The notes: generated from the letters alone by a model not told the origin. 64,000 nucleotides of DNA from Corallococcus silvisoli (GCF_009909145.1 NZ_JAAAPJ010000014.1:1-64000); one strand, 5' to 3'. Counted from the first letter of the stretch, positions 16,476 to 26,167 are shown. Numbers and translations are program-made.

Positions 16476-19184
16476 GGCCTCCAGCGCGGAGTCCACTCCA
16501 GCAGGCTCCTTCGCGGGCTCTGACTTCTGCTCCGGCGGCGCCTCTGGGCCGGGTGCGGGCGGCTTGCCGGGGGACATCGCCTCCGGGCCCGGTGTGACGG
16601 ACATGGGCCGTCGCGCATGGGCTTGCTTCGCGGGCCGCTCCCGGGCGACCCGCACGCGGGGCGCGGAGAGGAACCGGCGCACGGCCACTTCCGCAAGCAT
16701 CACCGCCAGCGCGCACACCACCAGCCACGGCGCCAGCGCCACGCGCCCCTCCGACTCCGGGGCCTCCGCGAACAGCCCCGTCATCGACAACCGCTCCTGT
16801 CCGCCTCCGACCGCCGCCAACGCGCGCAGGAGCTTGAGGCCTTCCCTGGCGCTGCCCGGCTCGAACTCCGGTGCGTACGGCAATGCCACGGGTGGAGCCC
16901 TCAGCACGCGGCCACCCCACTTCACCACCGGGTGCCACGTTCCACTGCCGCTCAACGGGTACTCGACCACCAGCCGATCCTCGTCCTCCCAATGCAGAGG
17001 CTTCTCCACGCCAGAGCGCCCATCTCCCGACAGCAGCACCGCCGTGGGCAGAGCCCCCGGCATCGGTTCGCCCGGCGGCAGGTCCAGCGTCACGCGCAGC
17101 AGGTTGCCCTGACGCTCCGAGCGCACCACCGCCTCCCCCTTCGGCGCGGCGCTGCCCATCGACCAGCGCACCACCGCCTCCAGCGTCGCTCGCAGCGCGC
17201 GCCACTCGCGCAGCTCTCCCGTGTACTTGCCGTCCACCTCCGCCGTGAGCGCCACCGTGCGCCCCGCGCCATGCGGCCACAGCGCCAGCACTGGCGCGGC
17301 ATTGGTGTCCAACGTGCGCAGCGCCACGTTCGCCCGTGGCTTCAAGTACGTGAGGTTGTAGCCGCCCAGCTGCGGCAGCCCCTGCGTCGGCAGCGGACCC
17401 AGCAGCGGCAGGTCCGGCGCGGCCTCCATGGACGCGGGCTCATCCACGAAGGTGGCCCGCGCCACCGCGAGCGTCTCCTGGCTGAAGATGCGCGGCAGGC
17501 TCATCGCGTCCTCGGCGAAGTAGATGCGTCCCCCGCCCCGCCGGGCCACGTCGCGCAGCAGTTCCGCGTCCGAGTCCGCCGGGGTGCCCAGACCGATGAC
17601 GGACACCGTCACGTTGGCCTCCCGCAGCGCGGCCAGCGTCGCCTGGTAGTCGCCGGGCTCCTCCGAGTCCGCCGCGTCGGAGAACAGCACCACATGCCTC
17701 GTGGGCTTGTCGCTGCGGAGGATCTCCTTGCGGCCCGTGCGCAGGGCCACGCCCACGTAGATGCCACCGCCGCCACTGAAGCCACGCGCCACCTGGTTCA
17801 GCGGCAGGCCGTCGCTCACCGGGCTCAGGGGGAAGATTTCATGCGACTCCGTGTCCACCATGTGCACGGAGGCTTCGTCGCCCCCGTTGAGCAGCGTGAG
17901 CGCCGCCGTGACACCCTCGGCGGCAAGCTCCATCTTCGTGCGCCCGTCCGGCACCTGCACGCCCATGGAGCAGCTCGAATCCATGAGCACGCTCATCGCC
18001 ACCGACGCGCGCCGCTGCTCCTCGCGCATCTCCAGCGACACGGGCAGCAGCGGCTCCAGGGGCGAACGCCGGTAGCCGCCCTCGCCGAAGCTGGAGCGCC
18101 CTCCCGTCATCACCAGCCCGCCTCCAGCTTGATCCACGTAGTCCGCCAGCGCGTTCAACCCCGTCTCGCCCAGGGCGTTGGCGTCCACGTTCTCCAGCAC
18201 CACCACGCCGACGCCGTCGAGCGCATCCAGTGACACATGGAAGGGCGCCCGCACGTCCAGCGTCATGCCCGTCGCCCCCAGCGCCTTCGCCAGCGTGCCG
18301 CCAGGCTGCTGCGTGAGCAGCAACACGCGCGGCGGGCCCTCCACGCGCAGCACGCCCGCGCCCACGTCGTTCTCTGGAACGCCGTCGCCCGGCACCTCCA
18401 CCGTGAGCCGGTAGTGCACGAGCCCTGGCTCCTCCAGCAGGTCGCGCAGGGGCAGCAGGTTCGGCCCGGGCTTGAAGTCGAAGGGCCCCTTCACCAGCAC
18501 GTGGCCGTCGCGCTCCAGGCGCACGGTGCCCGTGACGGCGGAGGTGGCCTGCACCGTGGCGGAGAACTGGAAGGGTTCGCGCACGGAGACAGTGGCGGGC
18601 ACGTCCAGCGAAACGACGGCCACGTCCAGCGCGGGCTCCGGACGGGACACCTGACGGTAGTCCACCGCGATCCCCCGCGCCGCCAGCCGCCGCGTCGCGC
18701 CCCGAGCATCCGCGCCCGTGGCCCGCCCGTCGGAGACGACCAGCACCCGGCCCGTGCGCTCGGAGGGGATGAGCGCTCCCGCGGCATCCAGCGCGGCCGA
18801 CAGGTCCGACGCCTCCGCGTCCACGGGCCGCGTGAAGCCGCCGAACCGGCCCACCTCCGACAGCGGGGACTCCACCCGCGCCTCACGACCGAAGGTGATG
18901 ACCCCCACCCGGTCGCCCGGCCGGCGCTGCGACTCCACCAGCGAAATCAGCTCCTGCGCCACCCGGTCCACGTCCAGCGGCATGGAGCGGGAGCGGTCCA
19001 CCACCACGGCCACGTCGCTGCCCGCGTTGGCCAGCCGCAGCTCCGGCCCGGCCAGCGCACCCACGCCGAGCACCAGCAGCCCCCACCGCAGTACCATGGG
19101 CGGCCCGGGCCTCCGGCCGTAGCGCCACAAGAAGAGGCCCAGCGGCAGCAGCAGCAACCACGCCTGGGGAAGGGTGAAGGTCAT
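16440..19184 (-). CDS. large membrane protein with two von Willebrand A domains
   Basis: A 914-residue protein ending the Bat-type operon. Two N-terminal membrane helices frame a first VWA domain with MIDAS motif DRSRS (D63, S65, S67). A middle segment (PRVLLLTQQPGG, then an ALADYVDQAGGGLVMTGG stretch) resembles the glutamine-amidotransferase-like fold found in such proteins. A second VWA domain begins near residue 398 with DSSCSMG. A further helix (WLVVCALAVMLAEVAV) precedes a Pro/Arg-rich cytoplasmic tail. Bat proteins are thought to act with MoxR ATPases in envelope stress or complex assembly; the exact substrate is unknown. The ATG overlaps the upstream stop (ATGA). Confidence 0.8.
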   Translation of the reverse strand: MTFTLPQAWLLLLPLGLFLWRYGRRPGPPMVLRWGLLVLGVGALAGPELRLANAGSDVAVVVDRSRSMPLDVDRVAQELISLVESQRRPGDRVGVITFGREARVESPLSEVGRFGGFTRPVDAEASDLSAALDAAGALIPSERTGRVLVVSDGRATGADARGATRRLAARGIAVDYRQVSRPEPALDVAVVSLDVPATVSVREPFQFSATVQATSAVTGTVRLERDGHVLVKGPFDFKPGPNLLPLRDLLEEPGLVHYRLTVEVPGDGVPENDVGAGVLRVEGPPRVLLLTQQPGGTLAKALGATGMTLDVRAPFHVSLDALDGVGVVVLENVDANALGETGLNALADYVDQAGGGLVMTGGRSSFGEGGYRRSPLEPLLPVSLEMREEQRRASVAMSVLMDSSCSMGVQVPDGRTKMELAAEGVTAALTLLNGGDEASVHMVDTESHEIFPLSPVSDGLPLNQVARGFSGGGGIYVGVALRTGRKEILRSDKPTRHVVLFSDAADSEEPGDYQATLAALREANVTVSVIGLGTPADSDAELLRDVARRGGGRIYFAEDAMSLPRIFSQETLAVARATFVDEPASMEAAPDLPLLGPLPTQGLPQLGGYNLTYLKPRANVALRTLDTNAAPVLALWPHGAGRTVALTAEVDGKYTGELREWRALRATLEAVVRWSMGSAAPKGEAVVRSERQGNLLRVTLDLPPGEPMPGALPTAVLLSGDGRSGVEKPLHWEDEDRLVVEYPLSGSGTWHPVVKWGGRVLRAPPVALPYAPEFEPGSAREGLKLLRALAAVGGGQERLSMTGLFAEAPESEGRVALAPWLVVCALAVMLAEVAVRRFLSAPRVRVARERPAKQAHARRPMSVTPGPEAMSPGKPPAPGPEAPPEQKSEPAKEPAGVDSALEAARARARRRTGR

Positions 19185-20914
19185 GCCTTCCTCGTGACGT
19201 AGAAGTCCGCCAGCAGCGCGGCCAGCAGCACCACCAGTGGCCAGCGGGCGCGCTCCTGGGCGCCGCTCCCCGCCGCGTCCTCGCCGGTCTCCTTCGCGGC
19301 AACATCGGCGCTGCCCCGGCCGCGCAGGTCCGACTCACGCGCGTCCAGCGCCAGGACCTCCACGGAGTCCACGTCGGTGCCGTCCCGCTCCAGCACGTAG
19401 CGCCCGGGGCTCATGGGCGCGGGCAGGCTCAACGCGCCCGCGCCGAACACCGGCTTGCGCCCGGACGGTCCGTTCAGCGCGTAGCGACCGCCAGCCTCCG
19501 TCACCACGGGCAGCGCTTCGCCCAGGTTGAGCTGGTGCCGGGGGAAGCCCTCGCGCAGGCGGCGGGCCTCGCGCACCACGTTGCCCAGCAGCACCGGCCA
19601 GGCCGTCGTGCGCTGGAGGTTGGAGCGCGCCAGGTCCACGTTGAGGTGCAGTCGTCCGCCCTCTTCTTCCGACACCAGCACGGCCTCGCCCGCGGTCACC
19701 AACGGACGTCCCGGGGGATTCGCGCCCGCCGTCCACCGCACGCCCGCGAGCTGCACGTCGTCCATCAGCGCGCTGCCCTTCTCCGTGAAGAACGGCCCCA
19801 CGAAGGTCCGCAGCGGCCCCTCCGCGCCCAGCGTCACCCGCGTCTCCGCGTTCGCCGGCCCCACCGACAGCACCGGCGCACCTGTGATGGCGGGGCCGCG
19901 CGCCACGTCCGGCGACACCGCCAGGAAGCGCTCCAGGGCCTGTCTCGACGCGGGCGACAGTCCCTCCGTCAGCCCCACGGCCACCGGTATCACGGGCGAC
20001 GGCGCCAGCCGCACGTGTCCGTCCTCGGGGAGCGCGTCGTCCGGCAGGGACACCTCCACGTCGCCGGCCTCGCGGAAGGTGAGGCGCACCGTCGCGGCGC
20101 CCTCTTCCGGCAGCGTGATGCGCTCGATGCGCTCGGTGCCTTCGCGCGCGCCCGGGCCCGGAGCCGCGCGCACTCGCGCCTCCACCTCCGAGGGCCCACG
20201 ACCGAAGCGGGCCACGCGCAGCGTCACCGTGGCCTGTCCACCTTCATCGCGCCGCTGCGCGGACACGAGCGCCACGTTGCCTTCGGAGCGGCCCAGCGCC
20301 GTCCAGCGCACGGCGGGCGGCACGAGCGTGTCCTCCGAGGGCGGCGCGTCGGTGAAGAAGTGCACGCGCTTGCCGGGCCCGGCCAGCTCCTGAGCCCACA
20401 GGAGCGTGGGGGTGACGTCGTGGTCCGGTCCGCGAGCCGCGAAGGACTCCAGCGCTCCCAGGGCACGCGAGGCATCCGCCTCGGGTCCGGCGATGACACG
20501 GGGGGACACGCCGCTCGCCAGCACCGTCACCTGCGTGGCGCCCTCCGCCTCCACGCGCTTCGCGGCCTCCGTGCGCACGTGCTCCAGCACCGTCTTTCCG
20601 TCCGCACTCCGCGCGGACATGGACAGGCTCCCATCCACGACGAGCACCAGGTGCCGGCGGCGAGCGGATTCTCCCCAGCGCACGTCCGCCAGGTACAGCG
20701 CCGCGGCCAGCACCGCGAGCGCCTCCAGCAGCAGCGAGGCCTCGCGGGTGAAGCGCTCCCAGCGGGGGCCTCCTTCCGCGCGCGGCCGCGGCGTGCGCCA
20801 CAGGAACAATGCGCTGACCACCACCGGCTTCTGTCGGCGGCGCAGGAAGTACGCCGCCACCAGTGGCACCAGCGCGCCCAGCGCCAACAATCCCCACGGA
20901 AGCCCGAAGCTCAC
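19181..20914 (-). CDS. BatA-like aerotolerance-type VWA protein
   Basis: A 577-residue inner-membrane protein. Residues 1-80 match the BatA N-terminal double-helix module (FGLPWGLLALGALVPLVAAY, then SALFLWRTPRPR and a second helix). The VWA MIDAS is DGSLS (D94, S96, S98) and a C-terminal helix ends in VTRKA. The GTG start at 20914 is fixed by the family N-terminus and overlaps a stop codon as GTGA. That stop belongs to the second of two 22-codon mini-ORFs created by a 65-bp tandem duplication, so ribosomes must pass two extra coupled ORFs to reach this gene. It is coupled to the next VWA gene by ATGA. Confidence 0.85.
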   Translation of the reverse strand: MSFGLPWGLLALGALVPLVAAYFLRRRQKPVVVSALFLWRTPRPRAEGGPRWERFTREASLLLEALAVLAAALYLADVRWGESARRRHLVLVVDGSLSMSARSADGKTVLEHVRTEAAKRVEAEGATQVTVLASGVSPRVIAGPEADASRALGALESFAARGPDHDVTPTLLWAQELAGPGKRVHFFTDAPPSEDTLVPPAVRWTALGRSEGNVALVSAQRRDEGGQATVTLRVARFGRGPSEVEARVRAAPGPGAREGTERIERITLPEEGAATVRLTFREAGDVEVSLPDDALPEDGHVRLAPSPVIPVAVGLTEGLSPASRQALERFLAVSPDVARGPAITGAPVLSVGPANAETRVTLGAEGPLRTFVGPFFTEKGSALMDDVQLAGVRWTAGANPPGRPLVTAGEAVLVSEEEGGRLHLNVDLARSNLQRTTAWPVLLGNVVREARRLREGFPRHQLNLGEALPVVTEAGGRYALNGPSGRKPVFGAGALSLPAPMSPGRYVLERDGTDVDSVEVLALDARESDLRGRGSADVAAKETGEDAAGSGAQERARWPLVVLLAALLADFYVTRKA

Positions 20915-20979
20915 GCCCCGCCCCCCGCGACGAACAACGCGCGCTGCTCCACCAGTCTCCACGGAAGCCCGAAGCTCAC
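20911..20979 (-). CDS. 22-codon mini-ORF 2 created by the tandem duplication
   Basis: The second unit of the relay: GTG at 20979 overlaps the mini-ORF 1 stop, and its own stop (20911-20913) overlaps the GTG of the BatA-like gene. It is nearly identical to mini-ORF 1, with Gly8 changed to Arg. The 65-base period equals 23 codons minus the four-base overlap, so the frame relation is kept exactly. Confidence 0.35.
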   Translation of the reverse strand: MSFGLPWRLVEQRALFVAGGGA

Positions 20980-21044
20980 GCCCCGCCCCCCGCGACGAAC
21001 AACGCGCGCTGCTCCACCAAGCCCCACGGAAGCCCGAAGCTCAC
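20976..21044 (-). CDS. 22-codon mini-ORF 1 created by the tandem duplication
   Basis: It starts with the GTG of a GTGA overlap with the DUF58 stop (21041-21043) and ends at 20976-20978, again inside a GTGA. It encodes VSFGLPWGL then VEQRALFVAGGGA: the BatA N-terminus joined to a linker and the DUF58 C-terminal LFVAGGGA. It is probably a relay for translational coupling rather than a functional peptide. Confidence 0.35.
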   Translation of the reverse strand: MSFGLPWGLVEQRALFVAGGGA

Positions 21045-21901
21045 GCCCCGCCCCCCGCGACGAACAGGGAGCGCAGCGGCCCCGCCACCTGTGCCCGCAG
21101 GCCATCCGCCGCGTTCACCGTGAGCAGCGCCCCCCGCGCCCGCGCCGCCGCGCGCCGCAACGCGCGCTGGTGCTCCGCGAAGCGGCGGGCATAGGCGGCC
21201 AGCACTCCATCCGTCAGCAGCTCCTCCAACGCCACGCCGCTCTCCGCGTCCACCAGCCGCGCGCCCTCACCGCCCGTGGGCTCCAGGTCCTCCGCGTCCA
21301 GCACCTGCACCAGGAACAGCGCCGACGCCCCACGCGACAACCGCGCGCACAGCGCCTCCAGGTCCGCCTCGAAGAGAAAGTCGCTCACCACCACTCGCAC
21401 GCCACAGGGCCGCAACGGCGGCAGCCGCCCCAATGCGGACACCAGATCATCCCGCGCCTCGAACTCCGCGCCCCTGAGCGCCGAGCGACACGCCGGCCCC
21501 TGCACCCGCTCCGACCGCGCCCCGCCCCACAACACCGTCGGCGACAGCCCCTGCCGCCCCCCGACCTCCACCGTCAGGAGCGCCACCTCGCGCGCCCCCG
21601 CCGCCTTGCGCGGCGACAACCCCATGCTGCGGGAGCCATCCAGCACCACCTCCACGCGCGGCGACACCTCGTCCTGGCGCACGCGCAACACCAGCTCCCC
21701 CGTGCGCGCCACCGCGTTCCAGTCCAGTTGCCGCAGGTCATCCCCCGGCTGATACGCGCGGAAGTCGTGCAGCTCCATCGCGCTGCCCGCGGACGTGGCG
21801 CGCACCTCGCCCACCCGTCCCCGCTGAGGCGCGCGCGGCAGCGCCAGGACCAACCCCGGTGCCAGCCGCGCCACCTCCGCTTCGTCCAACCGGGCACTCA
21901 C
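21041..21901 (-). CDS. DUF58 protein of the Bat/MoxR operon
   Basis: A 286-residue cytoplasmic DUF58 protein, the usual companion of MoxR ATPases and Bat proteins. The signature region is intact: MELHDFRAYQPGDDLRQLDW then NAVARTGELVLRVRQDE, followed by a VWA-like core with DGSRSMG. No membrane segment is present. The GTG start at 21901 overlaps the permease stop (GTGA at 21898-21901). The last eight residues (LFVAGGGA) are the part copied into the two downstream mini-ORFs. Confidence 0.85.
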   Translation of the reverse strand: MSARLDEAEVARLAPGLVLALPRAPQRGRVGEVRATSAGSAMELHDFRAYQPGDDLRQLDWNAVARTGELVLRVRQDEVSPRVEVVLDGSRSMGLSPRKAAGAREVALLTVEVGGRQGLSPTVLWGGARSERVQGPACRSALRGAEFEARDDLVSALGRLPPLRPCGVRVVVSDFLFEADLEALCARLSRGASALFLVQVLDAEDLEPTGGEGARLVDAESGVALEELLTDGVLAAYARRFAEHQRALRRAAARARGALLTVNAADGLRAQVAGPLRSLFVAGGGA

Positions 21902-23415
21902 GGCGCGTGGGCCCGGCGCTCGCGTTCGACCAGCACCCGGTCCGCGGCGAACGCCGCCAGGAGCGCCACCAGCCCCATGCACAGCAGCAGCCAGTGCGGC
22001 AGCACGAAGCCATCTGGACTGCTCCAGTCGCGGCGGCCGAAGTTGAAGGTGCCCATCACCGGGTTGAGCAGGTTGAGCAGCGCATCGTCCCCTTCCAGGT
22101 TCAGGAACACCGCCAGCAGCGGCGGCAACCCCGAGCCCATCACCCCCACCATCACGAAGAGCAACCGGACCGCCACCGGCGACGCGAACCTCCCGGAGCG
22201 CGGCATCCGCCCCAGGAGCAACGCCACCGACAGGTACAGCACCCCGTAGAGCGCCAGCGCCACCAGCGCCCTGCCCATCCGCACGTTGTCGGTCGAGCTC
22301 TCCGACACCCACAGCAGCGCCACGCACGCGGCCGCCCAGCCCATCAGCAGCAACACCGCCAGTCGAAAGCCACGCACCGCCCCGGGCTTGAACAACGACC
22401 AGGGCCGAGTGCCCGCGCGCAGCGGCCGCGACTGCCCATCCACATCCGTCGCCGTGAAGAGCCCGGTGAGGATGAGGTGCAGCACCCCGAACAGGCCCAC
22501 CACTCCCGGGACCTCGTTCTTCCGGTCCAGGTACCACCACACGGCCGCCATGCCCGCGAACGTCAGGACCGTCTGCACCACCAGCGCCCGACGGGGATGG
22601 CGCGTGTAGTCCTCCGTCACAAGAGACAGCCGCGCCACCGCCGCCTCGAACAACAGCCACCCGTCCGACAGCAGGACCCAGAACGCCGCGCCCAGCCCCA
22701 GGAAGAAGTCCCGGTCGAACGAGAACCCGCTGCCGCGATCCTGCGTCACCACGAAGGCGAACGTCAGCGACTGGAAGAACGTCACCACCAGCGCGCCCAC
22801 CAGCGCGAAGCGCACGAAGGCCCGCCCCATCCGGCTGTCCGCCAGCGTCGCCGCGCACACGGACACCAGCGTGAGGAACACCAGCCACGCCCCACCCATC
22901 AGCAGCACCATCAGGATGGTGGGCAGGTCGATGCCGTTGAGGAAGTAGCTGAACAGCAGGAACGGCCCCACCGCCGACGCGTACAGCGCCGCCTGCACCA
23001 GGAACGACGTCACCTTTCCGCGCAGGATGCGCCGGGGCCCCAACCCCGTGAGCAGCAGCAGGGACCACGTCTCGTCCTCGCGCTCGCGCGCCAGCGACCG
23101 GTACGCGTTGAACGGGATGACGCCGAAGTGCACCAGCCCCAGGCACACGAAGAAGGAGAAGAAGTAGGCGCGTCCCTCTCGCGAGTACGCCGCGCCATGC
23201 ACGTTCGCGTACGCGATGAGCGACAGCACCAGGCATGCCAACAGCAGCAGCCCGAAGCTCACCCAGAAGACGCGCGTGCGCAGCCCCTGCCGCACCTCCT
23301 TCACCACCAGCGGGTTGAGCCGGTCGCCCCACTTCTCCCAGCGGTCGGACGCCGCCGCGGGAACCCCAGGGGCGGACTCGGTCGCGCCCGACGCCGGACT
23401 GGCTTGCGTGCTCAC
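21898..23415 (-). CDS. ABC transporter permease (multi-helix, DUF58-operon linked)
   Basis: A 505-residue membrane protein with about 12 hydrophobic helices, beginning after a soluble N-terminus that includes NPLVVKEVRQGLRTRVFW, a typical start for ABC-2-type permeases of the GldF/NosY kind. The SLAREREDETWSLLLLTGL stretch is the coupling-helix motif of such permeases. It partners with the ATPase encoded just upstream; the GTG start at 23415 overlaps that gene's stop (GTGA). The cargo is unknown; location in a Bat operon suggests envelope or motility-related export, by analogy with GldFG in gliding bacteria. Confidence 0.8.
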   Translation of the reverse strand: MSTQASPASGATESAPGVPAAASDRWEKWGDRLNPLVVKEVRQGLRTRVFWVSFGLLLLACLVLSLIAYANVHGAAYSREGRAYFFSFFVCLGLVHFGVIPFNAYRSLAREREDETWSLLLLTGLGPRRILRGKVTSFLVQAALYASAVGPFLLFSYFLNGIDLPTILMVLLMGGAWLVFLTLVSVCAATLADSRMGRAFVRFALVGALVVTFFQSLTFAFVVTQDRGSGFSFDRDFFLGLGAAFWVLLSDGWLLFEAAVARLSLVTEDYTRHPRRALVVQTVLTFAGMAAVWWYLDRKNEVPGVVGLFGVLHLILTGLFTATDVDGQSRPLRAGTRPWSLFKPGAVRGFRLAVLLLMGWAAACVALLWVSESSTDNVRMGRALVALALYGVLYLSVALLLGRMPRSGRFASPVAVRLLFVMVGVMGSGLPPLLAVFLNLEGDDALLNLLNPVMGTFNFGRRDWSSPDGFVLPHWLLLCMGLVALLAAFAADRVLVERERRAHAP

Positions 23416-24395
23416 GCCACCCTCCCCTTCGTCACCGTCATGAACGCATCCTCCAGGTTGCGCTCGCGCGGGCTGAACGCGCACACCGGCAGCCCCTGCG
23501 CCACCAGCGCCGCGAGCAGCGCCGCCGCGGCGACCTCCGCCTGCGCGGGCCCGGTGTCCGCCTCCAGCTCCAACCGCACGCGCAGCGCGCCGCCCTCGCG
23601 CGCCACATCCTTCACGCGCGGCTGCTCCAGCAGCGTCCGCTCCGCGCGCGTCCACACCGCCTCGCCCTCCGCTCCCGCCGCCAGCCGCACCGTCAGCTCC
23701 ATCGCGCGCGACGGGCCCGCGCTCTGGCGCAGCAGGTCCTCCACCTTGCCCTGGGCCAGCAGGCGCCCCTGCTCGATGATGACGCAGCTGTCGCAGATCT
23801 CCGCCAGCTCCGTGAGGATGTGGCTGGAGATGATGACCGCCTTGCCCTGGTCCGCCAGCGCGCGCAGCAGCTCCCGCAGCTCGATGCGCGCGCGCGGATC
23901 CAGGCCGTCCGCCGGCTCGTCCAGCAACAGCAGCCGAGGGTCGTGCAGGAGCGTGCGCCCCAGGGCCACGCGCTGGCGCATGCCCTTGGACAGCTCCGTG
24001 GTCAGCTTCTCCGAGAGCGGTCCCAGGCCGGTGAACTCCATCACCGAGTCCACCCGCTGCCTCCGCTGCGCGCCCTTCAGCCCATACGCGCGCGCGAAGA
24101 AGTCCAGGAACTCCCTCACGGTGACATCGTCATAGGTGCCGTAGCGGTCCGGCATGTAACCCAAGAGCGGCCGGGCCCGGTCCGGCGCGTCCACCAGCGA
24201 CGTGCCGTCCAGCAGCACCGTGCCCGCGGTGGGCACGTCCAGCGTGGCCAGGATGCGCAGCGTGGTGCTCTTGCCCGCGCCGTTGGGCCCGATGAAGCCC
24301 AGGATGCTCCCGGCCTCCAGCGTGAACGACACGTCGTCCACCGCGCGCAGCGCCCCGTAGTCCCGCCGCAGCCCCCTCACCTCCAACAGGCTCAT
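23412..24395 (-). CDS. ABC transporter ATP-binding protein
   Basis: A 327-residue ATPase. Walker A GPNGAGKST is at about residues 36-44. The signature is LSKGMRQRVALGRTL (variant of LSGGQ) and Walker B is LLLLDEPADGLDP; the switch His is in SSHILTELAEICD. A C-terminal extension of about 100 residues follows the ATPase core, as in CcmA/GldA-like proteins. It energises the adjacent permease. ATG 24395 overlaps the upstream stop by four bases, and its own stop overlaps the permease GTG. Confidence 0.9.
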   Translation of the reverse strand: MSLLEVRGLRRDYGALRAVDDVSFTLEAGSILGFIGPNGAGKSTTLRILATLDVPTAGTVLLDGTSLVDAPDRARPLLGYMPDRYGTYDDVTVREFLDFFARAYGLKGAQRRQRVDSVMEFTGLGPLSEKLTTELSKGMRQRVALGRTLLHDPRLLLLDEPADGLDPRARIELRELLRALADQGKAVIISSHILTELAEICDSCVIIEQGRLLAQGKVEDLLRQSAGPSRAMELTVRLAAGAEGEAVWTRAERTLLEQPRVKDVAREGGALRVRLELEADTGPAQAEVAAAALLAALVAQGLPVCAFSPRERNLEDAFMTVTKGRVA

Positions 24396-26167
24396 CGCCG
24401 CCCCTCCTCGACCTGACCGCGCACCAGGTGCACCGCGTCCTCCAACGCCACGTCCAGCGCCGCCGTGGGCGTGAAGCCGCGTCCGCCCAGCCGAGCCAGG
24501 AAGGCGCCCTCGTCCAGCTCCGCTTCCATCGTCGCCACCGAGCCTGGGAAGCGCTTGCGCGCCTCGTCCACGAGCCCTACGGGCTCGTCATCCGTGACGT
24601 GCGGCACGGCCTGCCCCTCCGCGCCCTCCGCGAGCTCGGGGAGGACCCAGAGCTGTCCATCCAGCTTCAGCGTGCCGCCCTGGAGCGGAGCCCCGAGCGC
24701 GTTCTGCACCTGGACGCCGCCCTCGCCCTTGCGCGCCGTCAGCCGCGCGCGAGACGGGAGTACGGCGATCTCTCCCCACTCGCGGTAGGTGCGCGAAGGC
24801 AGGAAGCTGTTCCTCAGGACCATGCCTTGGGTCCAGTCCACGGAGCGCGGCGGGTCCTCCGGGTCCTGCGGGGCCAACAGCACGCTGGAGGCGGGCATGC
24901 GCACGCTCTCCTCGGCGAGGTTGGCGTACCAGGCATTGAGGCCCACTGTCACCGCGCGCGAGCGCTCCCGGTCCAGCAGCGTGAGGCTGTAGCGCGCGGC
25001 GTGCACGGCGAAGCCGTCCACCAGCACCGACCACGCCACCAGCCCCAGGCAGGTGAGGGCCGCCAGCGTGGGCACGGCGATGAGCACCGCGAGCGGCCCC
25101 TTGCGGCGAGCGAGCATCAGCCCCCCGGGCCCCACCGCGAGCGTGAAGAGGAAGATGAGCAGCAGGAAGCGGCCCACGGGCGCGCGCGCGCTCGCGAGCA
25201 GCGGCACCTGTCCATCGCGCAGCAGGTCGTTGCGCTCCCACCGGGGAGGCGGGCCCGCGGGGGCCACCATGACGGGCGACCGCGCCGCGTCCTCCCAGAG
25301 GGACATGCCGCAGCCCTGGGACTCCGTCCGGCAGCCGCGAAACTGGCGCACGGAGCCGAAGCCATAGAGTGACAGCTCCGCCTGGGCGTCCTTGAGCAAC
25401 GGGAAGTGCAGGCGCGGATTGTTGGGGGGCTGGCCGAGCACCAGCTTTCCGCCGCTCACCGCGAAGGTCTCCAGCACCGCCCAGACGTCATCGGGCACCT
25501 GATCCGGGGGCGCCGCCACCATGACCGCTTCGTAGCCGCTGTACGCCGCCAGCTCGCGCGGCGCGGTCCGCGGCTCCACGAAGCGGGTGGCGACCAGCGG
25601 CTCCTCGCTCTGCTCCACGCGGGCCAGCCCGGTCGCCTTCTCGAATGCCTTCACGTCCCCCAGGACCATCACCCGCTCGCCCCGGTAGCCATCCAGGTAG
25701 AAGCCATGGGAGGCGGAGGGCAGCTCTGGCGACTCCATCACCAGCTGTCCTGTCTGGAGGTCCGCGGGCATCAGGAGCCAGGTGACGACCCGCTCGCGAG
25801 GCCCCAGCTGCAACGAGCGCTCCGTGACGCGCCCGTGCGGCGAGTGGATGGACAGACGCACCGGTCGCGGCTGTCCGCCGACGTTGTTCACCGTCACCTG
25901 GATGGGGGTGTAGCCCCGGTTCGGCATCAGCGTGGCGGCGCGCAGGGTGGCCCTGAGGTCCCCCTCGTCGGGGAAGGTCTCGGGCGTCTCCACCACCTCG
26001 CGATAGCCGGAACCGGAGGGCTCGGACGCAGGCTCCACCGCCGTCGCCGCCGCGGCCTTGGCGGCGGCCATCCGGGTGGCGAACGCCTCCGTCCCTCCGG
26101 GGACGCCCGGGAGACCGGTCCAGAGCAGGACGCCGAGGAGCGCCGCCAGCGACACCCGCCTAGCCAC
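24392..26167 (-). CDS. membrane protein of the Bat/ABC operon, GldG/DUF4350-like
   Basis: A 591-residue protein with an N-terminal signal sequence (SLAALLGVLLWTGLPGV), a beta-rich periplasmic part, and at least two central membrane helices (FLLLIFLFTLAVGPGGLML; TLAALTCLGLVAWSVLVDGF). The region around GYEAVMVAAPPDQVPDDVWA with GGKLVLGQPP looks like the amidotransferase-like fold common in GldG/DUF4350 accessory proteins. I infer a periplasmic partner of the ABC transporter. The GTG start (26167) overlaps the moxR stop by eight bases; the stop overlaps the ATPase ATG. Confidence 0.65.
   Translation of the reverse strand: MARRVSLAALLGVLLWTGLPGVPGGTEAFATRMAAAKAAAATAVEPASEPSGSGYREVVETPETFPDEGDLRATLRAATLMPNRGYTPIQVTVNNVGGQPRPVRLSIHSPHGRVTERSLQLGPRERVVTWLLMPADLQTGQLVMESPELPSASHGFYLDGYRGERVMVLGDVKAFEKATGLARVEQSEEPLVATRFVEPRTAPRELAAYSGYEAVMVAAPPDQVPDDVWAVLETFAVSGGKLVLGQPPNNPRLHFPLLKDAQAELSLYGFGSVRQFRGCRTESQGCGMSLWEDAARSPVMVAPAGPPPRWERNDLLRDGQVPLLASARAPVGRFLLLIFLFTLAVGPGGLMLARRKGPLAVLIAVPTLAALTCLGLVAWSVLVDGFAVHAARYSLTLLDRERSRAVTVGLNAWYANLAEESVRMPASSVLLAPQDPEDPPRSVDWTQGMVLRNSFLPSRTYREWGEIAVLPSRARLTARKGEGGVQVQNALGAPLQGGTLKLDGQLWVLPELAEGAEGQAVPHVTDDEPVGLVDEARKRFPGSVATMEAELDEGAFLARLGGRGFTPTAALDVALEDAVHLVRGQVEEGRR

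Larger units (their letters stand above)
20894..21066. repeat. 65-bp tandem repeat, 2.7 copies, at an operon gene junction
   Basis: Units begin at 20894, 20959 and 21024 (CCACGGAAGCCCGAAGCTCA...), with a period of exactly 65 and only a few mismatches; the third copy is cut at 21066. The repeat spans the DUF58 stop and the BatA-like start, so each copy recreates a GTGA stop/start overlap. Confidence 0.95.
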
